Source of the DNA: Actinomycetospora termitidis
GTDB lineage: Bacteria; Actinomycetota; Actinomycetes; Mycobacteriales; Pseudonocardiaceae
Direction of reading: 5' to 3'
Assembly (NCBI RefSeq): GCF_030286555.1
Contig: NZ_JASVWF010000006.1
Span: 62,001-126,000 of the forward strand
DNA length: 64,000 nucleotides
Positions 49,707 to 57,961 of this stretch are shown here, piece after piece. Under the pieces are notes generated by a model. It was not told the origin of the DNA. It did no database searches and saw only the letters and a list, made by a program, of their open reading frames with translations. Position 1 is the first letter of the stretch. The number at the start of each line of letters is the position of its first letter. Both the position numbers and the translations under genes were made by a program.

Positions 49707-50710
49707 CCCGTGTGCTGGTCGACGCCCGGTCGGCGGGCGCCGCACGGCTGACCGGATGGGAGCGCTACGCCCGCGGGGTGGCGTCGCTGCTCGCCCCGGT
49801 CCCGGAGGTGCAGCTGCGCGTCACCGATCCCGGAGGGCTGGTGCGCCGGATCGTCGACGATCACGTCGTCCTGCCCGTGGCGGCGAGCAAGGTCGGAGTC
49901 GTCCACCACCTGACGTTCCCGCCTGCGGTGGTGCGCGGGCCCACGGTGATGACGCTGCATGACCTCGTCTGGTGGACCCATCCGGAAACGGCCAGCTTCG
50001 GCGGGCGGCACTACTACACGCGGCTGGCGGAGCGGGCGCTGCAGCACCCCGACGTCTCGGTCGCGACCGTGTCCCACACGGTCGCCCACGAGATCACCGA
50101 ACGGTTCGGCACGCCCGCGCACGTGGTGCACCCGTTCGTCGTGCCGCACCTGGTCGCTCCCGCGCAGCGCCGGCGCCCGTACGTCCTGGCCGTCGGGAGC
50201 ATCGAGCCGAGGAAGAACCTCGCCCGCCTGGTCAGCGCCTACGAACGTTCGCACCTGCGCGAGCACACCGACCTCGTCCTCGCGGGACGACGGGCCTGGG
50301 GGCACCTGCCTCCCGGCGTCGAACTGGTCGAGGCTCCCGACGACGACGACCTGTGGGCACTGCTCCGCGGCGCCTCGGCTCTCGTCCTGCCCACGCTGTA
50401 CGAGGGGTTCGGCATGCCGGTGATCGAGGCGCAGTCGGTGGGCGTGCCGGTGATCTGCTCCGACCTGCCGGTCCTGCGGGAGGTCTCCGGCGGGCACGCG
50501 CGCTTCGTCGACCCGTACGACGTCGACGACATCGCCGCGGCCCTCGCCCGCGTCCCGCACGAGGGGACCGCCTCCGACGTCGCGACCATGCTCGGGATCG
50601 ACCTGGGCGCGGCCGACCACAACAGCACCTTCTACGGCCCGGCCACCACCGCCGAGCAGCTCGAGAAGCTCTACCGTGCCCACGGCGTCGACATCCGCGT
50701 GAGCGGGTGA
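49703..50710 (+). CDS. Family 4 glycosyltransferase
   Basis: A 335-residue GT-B protein: start MTRVLVDARSAGAARLTGWE, donor domain with VLAVGSIEPRKNLARLVSAY and the GT4 E-x7-E signature in TLYEGFGMPVIEAQSVGVPV. It likely transfers mannose or another sugar to the growing repeat unit. GTG at 49703 overlaps the kinase stop (GTGA), and its own stop overlaps the flippase start (TGATG), so translation is coupled through the block. Confidence 0.92.
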   Translation: MTRVLVDARSAGAARLTGWERYARGVASLLAPVPEVQLRVTDPGGLVRRIVDDHVVLPVAASKVGVVHHLTFPPAVVRGPTVMTLHDLVWWTHPETASFGGRHYYTRLAERALQHPDVSVATVSHTVAHEITERFGTPAHVVHPFVVPHLVAPAQRRRPYVLAVGSIEPRKNLARLVSAYERSHLREHTDLVLAGRRAWGHLPPGVELVEAPDDDDLWALLRGASALVLPTLYEGFGMPVIEAQSVGVPVICSDLPVLREVSGGHARFVDPYDVDDIAAALARVPHEGTASDVATMLGIDLGAADHNSTFYGPATTAEQLEKLYRAHGVDIRVSG

Positions 50711-51960
50711 TGGCGCTCCACCCGTTGGTACGGCGGATCGGTGGGTTCGCCGCCGTCCCGTTCGTCGGGGCGATCACCCCGCTGCTGCTCCTGCCCGTGA
50801 TCGCGCGGGTCACGAGCGTGGAGGGCTGGGCTGCGGTCGCGCTCGGCCAGTCGGTCGGGGCGGTCGCGATGATCGTCGTGACGTTCGGCTGGAACCTGTC
50901 CGGCCCGTCGCGCACCGCGCAGGCGGACGACGACGGTCGGAGGGCGCTCTACCGCGAGGCGCTCGCGAGCCGACTGGCCGCGTTCGTCGTGGTGCTGCCG
51001 GTCGAGGCCGTCGTCGCGGCATTTCTCGCGCCCGAGGGCTTCCGGACGGTGGCCGTGCTGATGGCGCTCGCGGTGTCGGCGACCGGCCTGTCGCCGGCCT
51101 GGTACGCGATCGGCTCGGGGCAGGCGCGGACGCTGCTGATCTACGATGCGCTGCCCCGCGTGGCCGCCGCGGTCGTCGGGGCACCGCTGCTGGTGCTCGG
51201 GGCGCCGCTCGTGACCTACCCGATCCTGCTGCTCGCGGCGTCGCTCGGGACGACCGCGGTGCACGCCCGGAAGACGCTCGGACCTCCGTCCGTGCCGGGG
51301 GCACGGCGCGCGATGCGCACGGTCGCCGACCGGGCCACCCTGCGCATCCTCGTGCCCGACGCCGCGTCCGAGATCGCCTCGGGCTCATACTCGGCGGGCG
51401 CGGTGGCGCTGGTCGGGCTGGGCACGGGGGTCCGCGAGCTCGCGGTCTTCGCCGCCGGCGACCGGTTGTTCCGCCTGTCGCTCTACGCGATCTCGAGCCT
51501 GTGCAACGCGTTGCAGGGCTGGGTCGCCGAGCCGGTCGACCGCGCCACCTCGCGGCACCGCTTCCGCACCTCGCTCACCCTGCACTCGACCGTCGGAGTC
51601 GTCGGCGCCCTCCTGATCGTGGGCGCCGGGCCGTGGGCGAGCGGTGTGGTGTTCGGGGCGGACCTCGCCGTCGACCTCCCGACGGCGGCCGGCTTCGCGG
51701 TGGCCTTCCTGATGATCTCGCTGGAGACCTCCGTCGGGCGCCACTACCTCATCCCGCGGGGTTACCGCCGGACCTACCTCGCGGCCGTGACGTCAGCCGT
51801 GGTGGTCGGCGTCCCGGCGCTCGTCGGGTTCGCCCACCTCGCGGGCGCGCCGGGCGGGGCGTGGGCCGTCGCCGCCGCGGAGGGCACGATCTGCCTCGTC
51901 GTCCTCGCCGCGGCGATCACCGTCGCCCGCCGGGCCCTGGAGCTGGAGCCGGCCCGATGA
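50710..51960 (+). CDS. Wzx-type polysaccharide flippase
   Basis: A 416-residue protein with 12 predicted membrane segments and the arrangement of Wzx/MATE-like exporters of lipid-linked repeat units (start MALHPLVRRIGGFAAVPFVG; conserved-like GWNLSGPSRTAQA). It would flip the undecaprenyl-linked unit for polymerisation by the Wzy-like protein at 53414. ATG at 50710 overlaps the preceding stop. Confidence 0.85.
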   Translation: MALHPLVRRIGGFAAVPFVGAITPLLLLPVIARVTSVEGWAAVALGQSVGAVAMIVVTFGWNLSGPSRTAQADDDGRRALYREALASRLAAFVVVLPVEAVVAAFLAPEGFRTVAVLMALAVSATGLSPAWYAIGSGQARTLLIYDALPRVAAAVVGAPLLVLGAPLVTYPILLLAASLGTTAVHARKTLGPPSVPGARRAMRTVADRATLRILVPDAASEIASGSYSAGAVALVGLGTGVRELAVFAAGDRLFRLSLYAISSLCNALQGWVAEPVDRATSRHRFRTSLTLHSTVGVVGALLIVGAGPWASGVVFGADLAVDLPTAAGFAVAFLMISLETSVGRHYLIPRGYRRTYLAAVTSAVVVGVPALVGFAHLAGAPGGAWAVAAAEGTICLVVLAAAITVARRALELEPAR

Positions 51961-51965
51961 ACCGC

Positions 51966-53312
51966 CTACGGCAGCGACGTGTCGGCCTCGCCGACCGCCG
52001 ACCCGGCCGCGGGGGGCACGACCTGACTGGTCGGCGCCAAGGTCGTCGAGCCGGGGCTGCGGAACAGATACCGCCGCACACCCCGCACGGTGCCGCACTC
52101 CAGCGTCGACTCCGTCAGCGCGGCGGGCACGTAGTAGACGGAGTCGACGCCGTTGATCTGGGGCGCGCGCACCGTGATCCGCTCCATCGTCGTGTCGTTG
52201 CCCGCGTAGTTGAGCCAGAACGCCGTCGTCCAGTTCCCGAGCGTCGCGTTCAGCACCGCGAGATCGTTGACCGCGCCGGCCAGGAACGCCGTCCCGCGCG
52301 TGGCCTGGCCGTCGACGGGGGAGAGGGTCGGGCGATCGACCGTGACGCCGCTGCTGTCGGTGTAGAACCCGGATCGCGTCGCGTTGCCGACCACGGTGCA
52401 GCGGGTGAAGGTGCTGGACACCTCGGTGCCCGAGGGCTGGGTCTGCGGCACCACCGCGTAGGCGTCGATGGTGGGGCCGGTGGTGGTGACGGTGCAGTTC
52501 TCCACCCGCACGCCGGTGCAGTCGCGCAGCAGGATGCCCGGATTCTTCGCGGCCTCCACGCGGTTGCCCCGCACCAGGGTGTTCACCGTGTGGATTCCGG
52601 ACTCGATGCCGGTGTCGCCCACGTCGGTGATGACGTTGTCGAGGATCTGGTGGTCGCGCACGAAGGCGCGTGTCGGGGTGGAGCCCGACGACGCCGTCAC
52701 GAAGATGGCGTTCTGCTCGTCGGTGCCGGCGAGGGTGTTGCCGCGGATCAGGGACGCGTCCCCGCCCGCATTCCCGACGATCACGCCGTTGTCACGACAG
52801 TTCGTGATGCGGCACGACTCGATCCGCGCCCGGGGATATCCGTAGACCGCGATGCCGTTCGAGGCGCTGTTCGACAGGTCCAGCCCGGTGATGGTCACGT
52901 CGGCGGCGGCGACGCGGATGACGTCCGAGCGCTCGCCGGCCGCGGTCCGGTTCCCGTCGACCGCCCCGCCCGGGAAGCCGCGCACGGTCGCGCCGTTGCC
53001 CCGCAGCGTGAGGAGCACGCCGCGGGCGTTCGGCTGCCGCACGATCGTGCCGCGGACGTCGAGGTCCACGCCCGCCGGGACGACCACACCCGCCGTCAGG
53101 AAGGTCTGACCGGCGGGGATCTCGACCGTGCCGCCGCCGGAGCGGGCGGTGCGGTCGATGAGGTCCTGCAGGTCGGAGCGGACGGCCACCCCGGCGAGGT
53201 TGCGCGAGGGGTAGACCGGCCGTGGGGCGGCGGGCAGGGCCGCACCGCACGACGGCAGGGCCGCCGCGAGCGCCGCCAGGGCCAGCAGCCGACGGCGGGA
53301 GAGGCTGTTCAT
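51966..53312 (-). CDS. Right-handed beta-helix lipoprotein
   Basis: A 448-residue exported protein: Tat-like N-terminus (SLSRRRLLALAALAAALPSC) with a cysteine in a lipobox, so probably a lipoprotein; then a parallel beta-helix of the pectate-lyase or Pel3 type with short repeating strands (GIAVYGYPRARIESCRITNC; NTLVRGNRVEAAKNPGILLR). It could modify, depolymerise or bind the exopolysaccharide. ATG at 53312 follows GGAGGTCGCG. It lies opposite in direction to the wzx and wzy-like genes and ends five bases from wzx. Confidence 0.85.
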   Translation of the reverse strand: MNSLSRRRLLALAALAAALPSCGAALPAAPRPVYPSRNLAGVAVRSDLQDLIDRTARSGGGTVEIPAGQTFLTAGVVVPAGVDLDVRGTIVRQPNARGVLLTLRGNGATVRGFPGGAVDGNRTAAGERSDVIRVAAADVTITGLDLSNSASNGIAVYGYPRARIESCRITNCRDNGVIVGNAGGDASLIRGNTLAGTDEQNAIFVTASSGSTPTRAFVRDHQILDNVITDVGDTGIESGIHTVNTLVRGNRVEAAKNPGILLRDCTGVRVENCTVTTTGPTIDAYAVVPQTQPSGTEVSSTFTRCTVVGNATRSGFYTDSSGVTVDRPTLSPVDGQATRGTAFLAGAVNDLAVLNATLGNWTTAFWLNYAGNDTTMERITVRAPQINGVDSVYYVPAALTESTLECGTVRGVRRYLFRSPGSTTLAPTSQVVPPAAGSAVGEADTSLP

Positions 53313-53413
53313 CGCGACCTCCGGACGTGGCGCGGGGACGCACCACGTATGGACCCGCCCCCCGCGAGTGATCGCATCATGCACCATCGGGTGACATCGA
53401 GGGAGTCGAACCC

Positions 53414-54796
53414 GTGACCATTGCGGTACTGACCGTCGTCGGGCTGGTGCTCGCGGGCGGGTGGGTGGCCCTGTGCTGGCGGGCGGCGCACCTCGCCCTG
53501 CTGGTGATCCTCGTGGTGCTCATCGTCGGCAGCCACGTCCTCGCGCTCCTGCACACCCTGGGGATCGAGTCGGGTCCGCTGCGGGCGGCACTGGCGGTCA
53601 AGGACGTCCTCGCCTGGTCGATGCTGCTCCTGCTGGTGCTCCGCGCGGTCGTGACGCGGACGCGGATCGCGCCGGCGCTGCTCGTGATCGCCGCGCTGGC
53701 CGCGATCGTCGGCTTCCTCGTCTTCGGCACCTCGCCCGCGCCGCTCGGCGTGCGCCTGGAGTCGATCCGCGGGGCACTGGTCCCGTTCGTCTCGCTCGGG
53801 TGCGCGGCCTTCCTGACGACGGGTGAGCGGCGGCGGGCGGCGATCGGCTTCGTCGCGGTCACCGTGCCGGCGGCGGTCTACGCGCTGGTGGAGATGACGT
53901 TGCCGTCGTCCTACCTGCTCGGGGTCATCGGCGTCGGGCGGTTCTGGGTCGACGTCAAGGGCGTCCCGCTCTTCCTCGACCCGGCGACGGGACTGCCCGG
54001 CAACTTCTTCGTGACGTCGGGTTTCCCGCGGTTGACCGGCACGTTCGGGGACCCGCTCTCGGCAGGGACCATCATCGCCGCGGCTCTGGTCGTGGCGCTC
54101 GTCTACCGGGAGCGGCTGCGGGCACCGAACCTCTGCGCGGTGATCCTCACGGTGGCGCTGCTGCTCACGTTCACCCGCGGCGGGTGGATCGTCGCGGCCT
54201 TCGGGGTGGCGGCCCTGCTCGTGGTGCGGCTGGGTGTCGCCCGCGCTGCGGTGGTGGGCACGGCCGGGGCGGTCGTCGCGGGGGTCGTCGCCCTCGTGGT
54301 CACGCCGATCCGCACCTATCTCGAGGGCATCCTCGCCGGGCGGGACTCGTCGACCCTCGCCCACCAGGAGGCGCTCTCGGCCGCCGGACGGCTCCGGTTC
54401 ACGCTGTGGGGACAGGGCTGGGGGACCGGGGGCACGGTCGCGCAGAACAGCTTCGCCGAGGCGGTCACCGCGGAGAGCACCTACGTCGCGCTGCTGACGC
54501 AGATCGGCTATGTCGGGACGCTGTTGCTCGCGCTGATCGTGGTCGCGCTCGTGGTGTCCGGGCTGCGGCACTCCCCGGTCGCGCCGGTCGGGGCGGCGAT
54601 GCTCGTCGCGCTCGCGATCGGCGGGATCGTCAGCGAGAACATGCTGACCTTCACCGGGGCGTTCCCCGTGTTCGTCGGCGCGCTGCTGCTGACCGGGGCG
54701 CCGACGGCCGGGCCGGCCGATGACGGCTCGGTGGCGGTATCCGCTGCTCTGGCACCTCCGGCTCCGGACACGCCTCGGGCTCCGGTGCCGGCCTGA
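53414..54796 (+). CDS. O-antigen ligase/polymerase (Wzy-like) protein
   Basis: A 460-residue protein with about 11 membrane segments and a large extracellular loop between segments (ESIRGALVPFVSLG; VLLTFTRGGWIVAAFG, the FTRGGW motif being typical of O-antigen polymerase/ligase proteins; RLRFTLWGQGWGTGGTVAQN). It likely polymerises repeat units at the outer face. GTG at 53414 is preceded by GGGAG at a suitable distance. The last 146 bases lie antisense to the small gene at 54651. Confidence 0.85.
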   Translation: MTIAVLTVVGLVLAGGWVALCWRAAHLALLVILVVLIVGSHVLALLHTLGIESGPLRAALAVKDVLAWSMLLLLVLRAVVTRTRIAPALLVIAALAAIVGFLVFGTSPAPLGVRLESIRGALVPFVSLGCAAFLTTGERRRAAIGFVAVTVPAAVYALVEMTLPSSYLLGVIGVGRFWVDVKGVPLFLDPATGLPGNFFVTSGFPRLTGTFGDPLSAGTIIAAALVVALVYRERLRAPNLCAVILTVALLLTFTRGGWIVAAFGVAALLVVRLGVARAAVVGTAGAVVAGVVALVVTPIRTYLEGILAGRDSSTLAHQEALSAAGRLRFTLWGQGWGTGGTVAQNSFAEAVTAESTYVALLTQIGYVGTLLLALIVVALVVSGLRHSPVAPVGAAMLVALAIGGIVSENMLTFTGAFPVFVGALLLTGAPTAGPADDGSVAVSAALAPPAPDTPRAPVPA

Positions 54797-54950
54797 CCGC
54801 GTCCGGCGCCCGCCGCGGCGCCGGGATCACGGGCCCGCGCATCGCCTCGAGCGCCTGCTCGTCGAGGGTGCCGTGGCGTGCCATCGCCACCCACGGCGCG
54901 GCCGCCCACGCGAGCCCCGCCACCACTGCCGCTCCGAGAACGAATTTCAC
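54651..54950 (-). CDS. Small membrane-anchored or exported protein, 99 aa
   Basis: The frame starts at GTG 54950 behind GGGGGGCACT, a strong ribosome-binding site, and codes a hydrophobic N-terminus (MKFVLGAAVVAGLAWAAAPW) and a Pro/Arg/Ala-rich C-terminus. The C-terminal 146 bases are antisense to the end of the Wzy-like gene, so part of it may be coincidental open frame. 54951-55208 holds no other gene. Confidence 0.5.
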   Translation of the reverse strand: MKFVLGAAVVAGLAWAAAPWVAMARHGTLDEQALEAMRGPVIPAPRRAPDAVRPAPEPEACPEPEVPEQRIPPPSRHRPARPSAPRSAAARRRTRGTPR

Positions 54951-55208
54951 AGTGCCCCCCAGTTCCCGTGCATCGTAAGGGTGAACGGGGGCGGCTGTTC
55001 TCACAATTGCGTGACCATCGGCGACCGGCACGCGCTGATTTCCGGCAAGCATCATGCTGTTCCGGACGCGGATCAATCCGTGGTAGAGGATCTCGGTCGT
55101 CCTGACCATTCCGCGAAGCCGTCAAGATCTGCGTAACAATGTCGTTGTTCCACTCGTTCAGCCCTCGACGACACCAACGGGTGACGCGAAGGGTTCCGGG
55201 GGGAATGA

Positions 55209-56624
55209 GTGGATCTACGTCCGACGGTCGGTGTCGGCTCGGGTCGGTGGGCGGTCGTCGTCGCGATGATGGCCGCGGCCGCGCTCCTGGTCGGTCTCGC
55301 CGGAACGAGCTCGGGGGCGCCGGCTCCGACGAAGCGCTACATCGTGGTGCTCAAGGAGACGGTGGCCGATCCCGCCGCGACCGCGGGCGCCCAGGCGCGG
55401 CCGACCCGATCCGTCGTCCGGAACGTGTTCGCCACCGCGGTGAAGGGCTACACGGCGGACATCCCCGCCGACTCCGTGGCGACGGTGGCCGGTGATCCGG
55501 CCACGCAGTTCGTCACCGAGGACCGCCCGATCAAGCGGCCCCGGGAACGCGCCCCGAAGCAGGCTCCTCCGACGGAGCCGTGCAACGGGAACTCCGTCCC
55601 GGGCTACTTCCGGTCCTGCTGGGCCCTGCGCGTCGGGGCGGATCGGTCGTCCGCGCGCTCCGGGGACGGTCAGGGCACGGTCAACGTGCGCACGGCGGTC
55701 GTCGACGACGGCATCGACCCGAACCACCCCGAGCTGAACGTCGTCGGCGGGACGGACTGCCTGAGCGGCACTGCCACAGGATCGCAGGTGGTCCGCGGCT
55801 CGCACGGCACCAACGTGAGCGGCGTCCTCGCGGCTCGCGACGACGAGTTCGGCGTCGTCGGGATCGCGCCCGGAGCCCCGCTGCTCGGGGTCAGCGTCTT
55901 CCCGGAGTCGGGGGACTCGGACACATCGACGATCCTCTGCGCGCTCGACTGGATCACCCGCACCCGGCTCGACCGCGACCGGGGCAACGACATCGAGATC
56001 GCCAACCTCAGCCTCGGTGACCCCGAGCTGCTCGACACCCCCGCCTGCGGCATCCGCGACCGCGACGCCCTCCACCTCGCGGTGTGCAAGGCGGTGGCCA
56101 GCGGAGTCCTGATCGTGGCGTCGGCCGGGAACGAGACGACCGGACTCCGTGCCCCCGGCACCTATCCCGAGGTGCTGACCGCGTCCGCCATCGGGGACTA
56201 CGACGGCAGGCCGGGTGCCTTCGACGCGAGGGCCGACTGCTTCGGGTTCCCGTACCACGACATCTTCGGCGACAACGACGATGCGGCCGCCTACTTCAGC
56301 AACTTCGGGACGCGTCCGGTCGACCGCCTCCACACGGTCGCCGCGCCGGGGGCGTGCATCGTCACGACCAGGCCCGGGACGAACGCCGTCCTCGACATCG
56401 TCGACGGGACGAGCTTCTCGGCGCCGATCGTGTCCGGAACCGCGGCGGTGTGCCTGAGCAGCGGGAAGTGCCGCCGTGGCAACCCGCTCGGCACGCTCGC
56501 CCGCCTCGTCACCGACGCGAACGCCTACACCCTCGTCGACCGCCGTTACGGCTTCGCGGGCGACCCGGTGCGGCCTGTCCCCGGGCGCTACTACGGCCCG
56601 CTCGTCAACGTTGCCCGCTTCTGA
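55209..56624 (+). CDS. Secreted subtilisin-like serine protease (S8) with I9 propeptide
   Basis: A 471-residue exported protease: signal peptide (about 1-37), an I9-type propeptide (RYIVVLKE ... VKGYTADIPADSV ... FVTEDRPI), and a peptidase domain with catalytic Asp166 (AVVDDGID), His199 (GSHGTNVSG), oxyanion Asn308 (SAGNE) and Ser402 (GTSFSAP). Cys pairs suggest disulphides. GTG at 55209 follows GGGGGGAATGA; the ATG inside that site is out of frame. Its presence within a polysaccharide locus suggests processing of a secreted partner. Confidence 0.93.
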   Translation: MDLRPTVGVGSGRWAVVVAMMAAAALLVGLAGTSSGAPAPTKRYIVVLKETVADPAATAGAQARPTRSVVRNVFATAVKGYTADIPADSVATVAGDPATQFVTEDRPIKRPRERAPKQAPPTEPCNGNSVPGYFRSCWALRVGADRSSARSGDGQGTVNVRTAVVDDGIDPNHPELNVVGGTDCLSGTATGSQVVRGSHGTNVSGVLAARDDEFGVVGIAPGAPLLGVSVFPESGDSDTSTILCALDWITRTRLDRDRGNDIEIANLSLGDPELLDTPACGIRDRDALHLAVCKAVASGVLIVASAGNETTGLRAPGTYPEVLTASAIGDYDGRPGAFDARADCFGFPYHDIFGDNDDAAAYFSNFGTRPVDRLHTVAAPGACIVTTRPGTNAVLDIVDGTSFSAPIVSGTAAVCLSSGKCRRGNPLGTLARLVTDANAYTLVDRRYGFAGDPVRPVPGRYYGPLVNVARF

Positions 56625-56661
56625 GCACCGCTCCACCCTCGCCCCCGAGAGGACCCGCACC

Positions 56662-57378
56662 GTGAGCAAGTTCCTCGCCGTCGGCCTGGCCGTCGCGGCT
56701 CTCCTGCTCGGCGCCGTCGCCGTGATCAGTACGCCGAGCACGCCTTCCCGTCCGGTCGTGGAGCAGGACGTCGCCCTCACCGCAGCCAATCCGGCCCGGG
56801 CGCAGTGCGAGGGTCGCGAGATCCCGCGTCGGATCAACGACGTCGTCCGGAGCGGTCGCTACCGGGGACAGGCTCTCGCGACGGCGATCCGGCAGGCGAT
56901 CGCCGACGCCCGGGCCGACTGCGCGCGCCGGTTCCCCGACAGCACGACGCCGCGCCCGACCACCACGACGCCACGGCCGACCACCACGACGCCACGGCCG
57001 ACCACGACCACCACGACCCCGCCGGTGAACACCTGCCCGTCCGGGACAGCCGAGATCACGAACGGGACGATCGAGTTCCTGCAGTGCGGGACAGGCATCA
57101 GTTCCGGGGACTTCACCGCCAACGTCACAGCGCGATTCGGTCAGACCTTCGGCGATATCACGCTCTACTGCCCGGCCGGCAAGGTGATCATCCCGGACGG
57201 AGCGGGCTTCGACACCTCGGGCGGCGCGGGCCCCTACACCGGCACGGACGGGCAGCCGGAGGGCACGGGCCTCGTACGCAACGGGGAGGGCTACCGGGTG
57301 CACGCGAAGTCGTACGACCCCGAGCGGGACAACACCCTCAGGGTGAGCATCGAGTGCCGGCCGAAGGCGGCCGCGTAG
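56662..57378 (+). CDS. Secreted protein with TPRPTTT repeats
   Basis: A 238-residue exported protein: signal peptide (MSKFLAVGLAVAALLLGAVA), a helical domain of about 70 residues (CEGREIPRRINDVVRSGRYR), a linker with three 21-base tandem repeats (TPRPTTT near 56950-57010) and a C-terminal beta domain with cysteines (CPSGTAEITNG; LYCPAGKVIIPDG). GTG at 56662 follows GAGAGGACCCGCACC. Directly downstream of the subtilase, so it may be its substrate or partner. Confidence 0.8.
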   Translation: MSKFLAVGLAVAALLLGAVAVISTPSTPSRPVVEQDVALTAANPARAQCEGREIPRRINDVVRSGRYRGQALATAIRQAIADARADCARRFPDSTTPRPTTTTPRPTTTTPRPTTTTTTPPVNTCPSGTAEITNGTIEFLQCGTGISSGDFTANVTARFGQTFGDITLYCPAGKVIIPDGAGFDTSGGAGPYTGTDGQPEGTGLVRNGEGYRVHAKSYDPERDNTLRVSIECRPKAAA

Positions 57379-57925
57379 CCAGTTTCCGAACCGGCCGCAG
57401 ACGCGACATCTCATCGGGCGTCAGGTCACACCTGGGATGGTGGGCGTCCGGCATCGACGGGAGCGCGCTCGGCTCCTGGTCCTCGCTGATGAGTGAGTAG
57501 CGCTTGCGGCCTCCTTCGATGCTCCGTAGCGCCATGACACCCAGGGAGTGCGGCTCGACGTAGGCACGGCCCGTGCTGCTGTGGGTGTCGCCCGCGTGTG
57601 GCTCCGGGAACGCCGTGACCTCGTCGTGCTCTGACGCGCCGTGACATCGATCTTCGAGTAACTCGTTCGGCCGTACGGCCCTGCCGAGATCGGCGTTCGG
57701 ACACTCCGGGTAGCAACCGTTGCCGCTGTGACGGCCACCGACGAGTGAACTGGGTCGCAGTAGCGTCAGCCTCGTACGGCGTGTCGGGCGGACACGCCGC
57801 AACGCCGGTTTGGACCCGGTAACGGAGTGATCCCTGGATCTCGATGTCGCAATCGAGAGCGCACCAACGGATGACGGCGGGGTGCTGCAGGCAAACGGGG
57901 GAGACCTCGAGGGCCTGCAGGTCAC
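57338..57925 (-). CDS. Doubtful ORF, possibly decayed
   Basis: A 195-residue frame opposite the exopolysaccharide genes; the N-terminus is Arg/Pro/Ser-rich, while the part around RHSGNGCYPECPNADLG and ALRSIEGGRKRYSLISED looks more protein-like. Third-position G/C preference is weaker than for neighbours, and its 3' end overlaps the preceding gene by 41 bases. If it is not a gene, 57379-57961 is a 583-base leader or promoter region for the sugar transferase with nothing else visible. Confidence 0.25.
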   Translation of the reverse strand: MTCRPSRSPPFACSTPPSSVGALSIATSRSRDHSVTGSKPALRRVRPTRRTRLTLLRPSSLVGGRHSGNGCYPECPNADLGRAVRPNELLEDRCHGASEHDEVTAFPEPHAGDTHSSTGRAYVEPHSLGVMALRSIEGGRKRYSLISEDQEPSALPSMPDAHHPRCDLTPDEMSRLRPVRKLATRPPSAGTRCSP

Positions 57926-57961
57926 GAACTGGCCGTCCGTGACTATGGGGGGTCACCAGAC

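Noticed and set aside
47421-49745. 774-residue minus-strand frame over the Wzz-kinase gene
   Set aside because: Arg/Gly/Val shadow; the plus strand carries Walker motifs.
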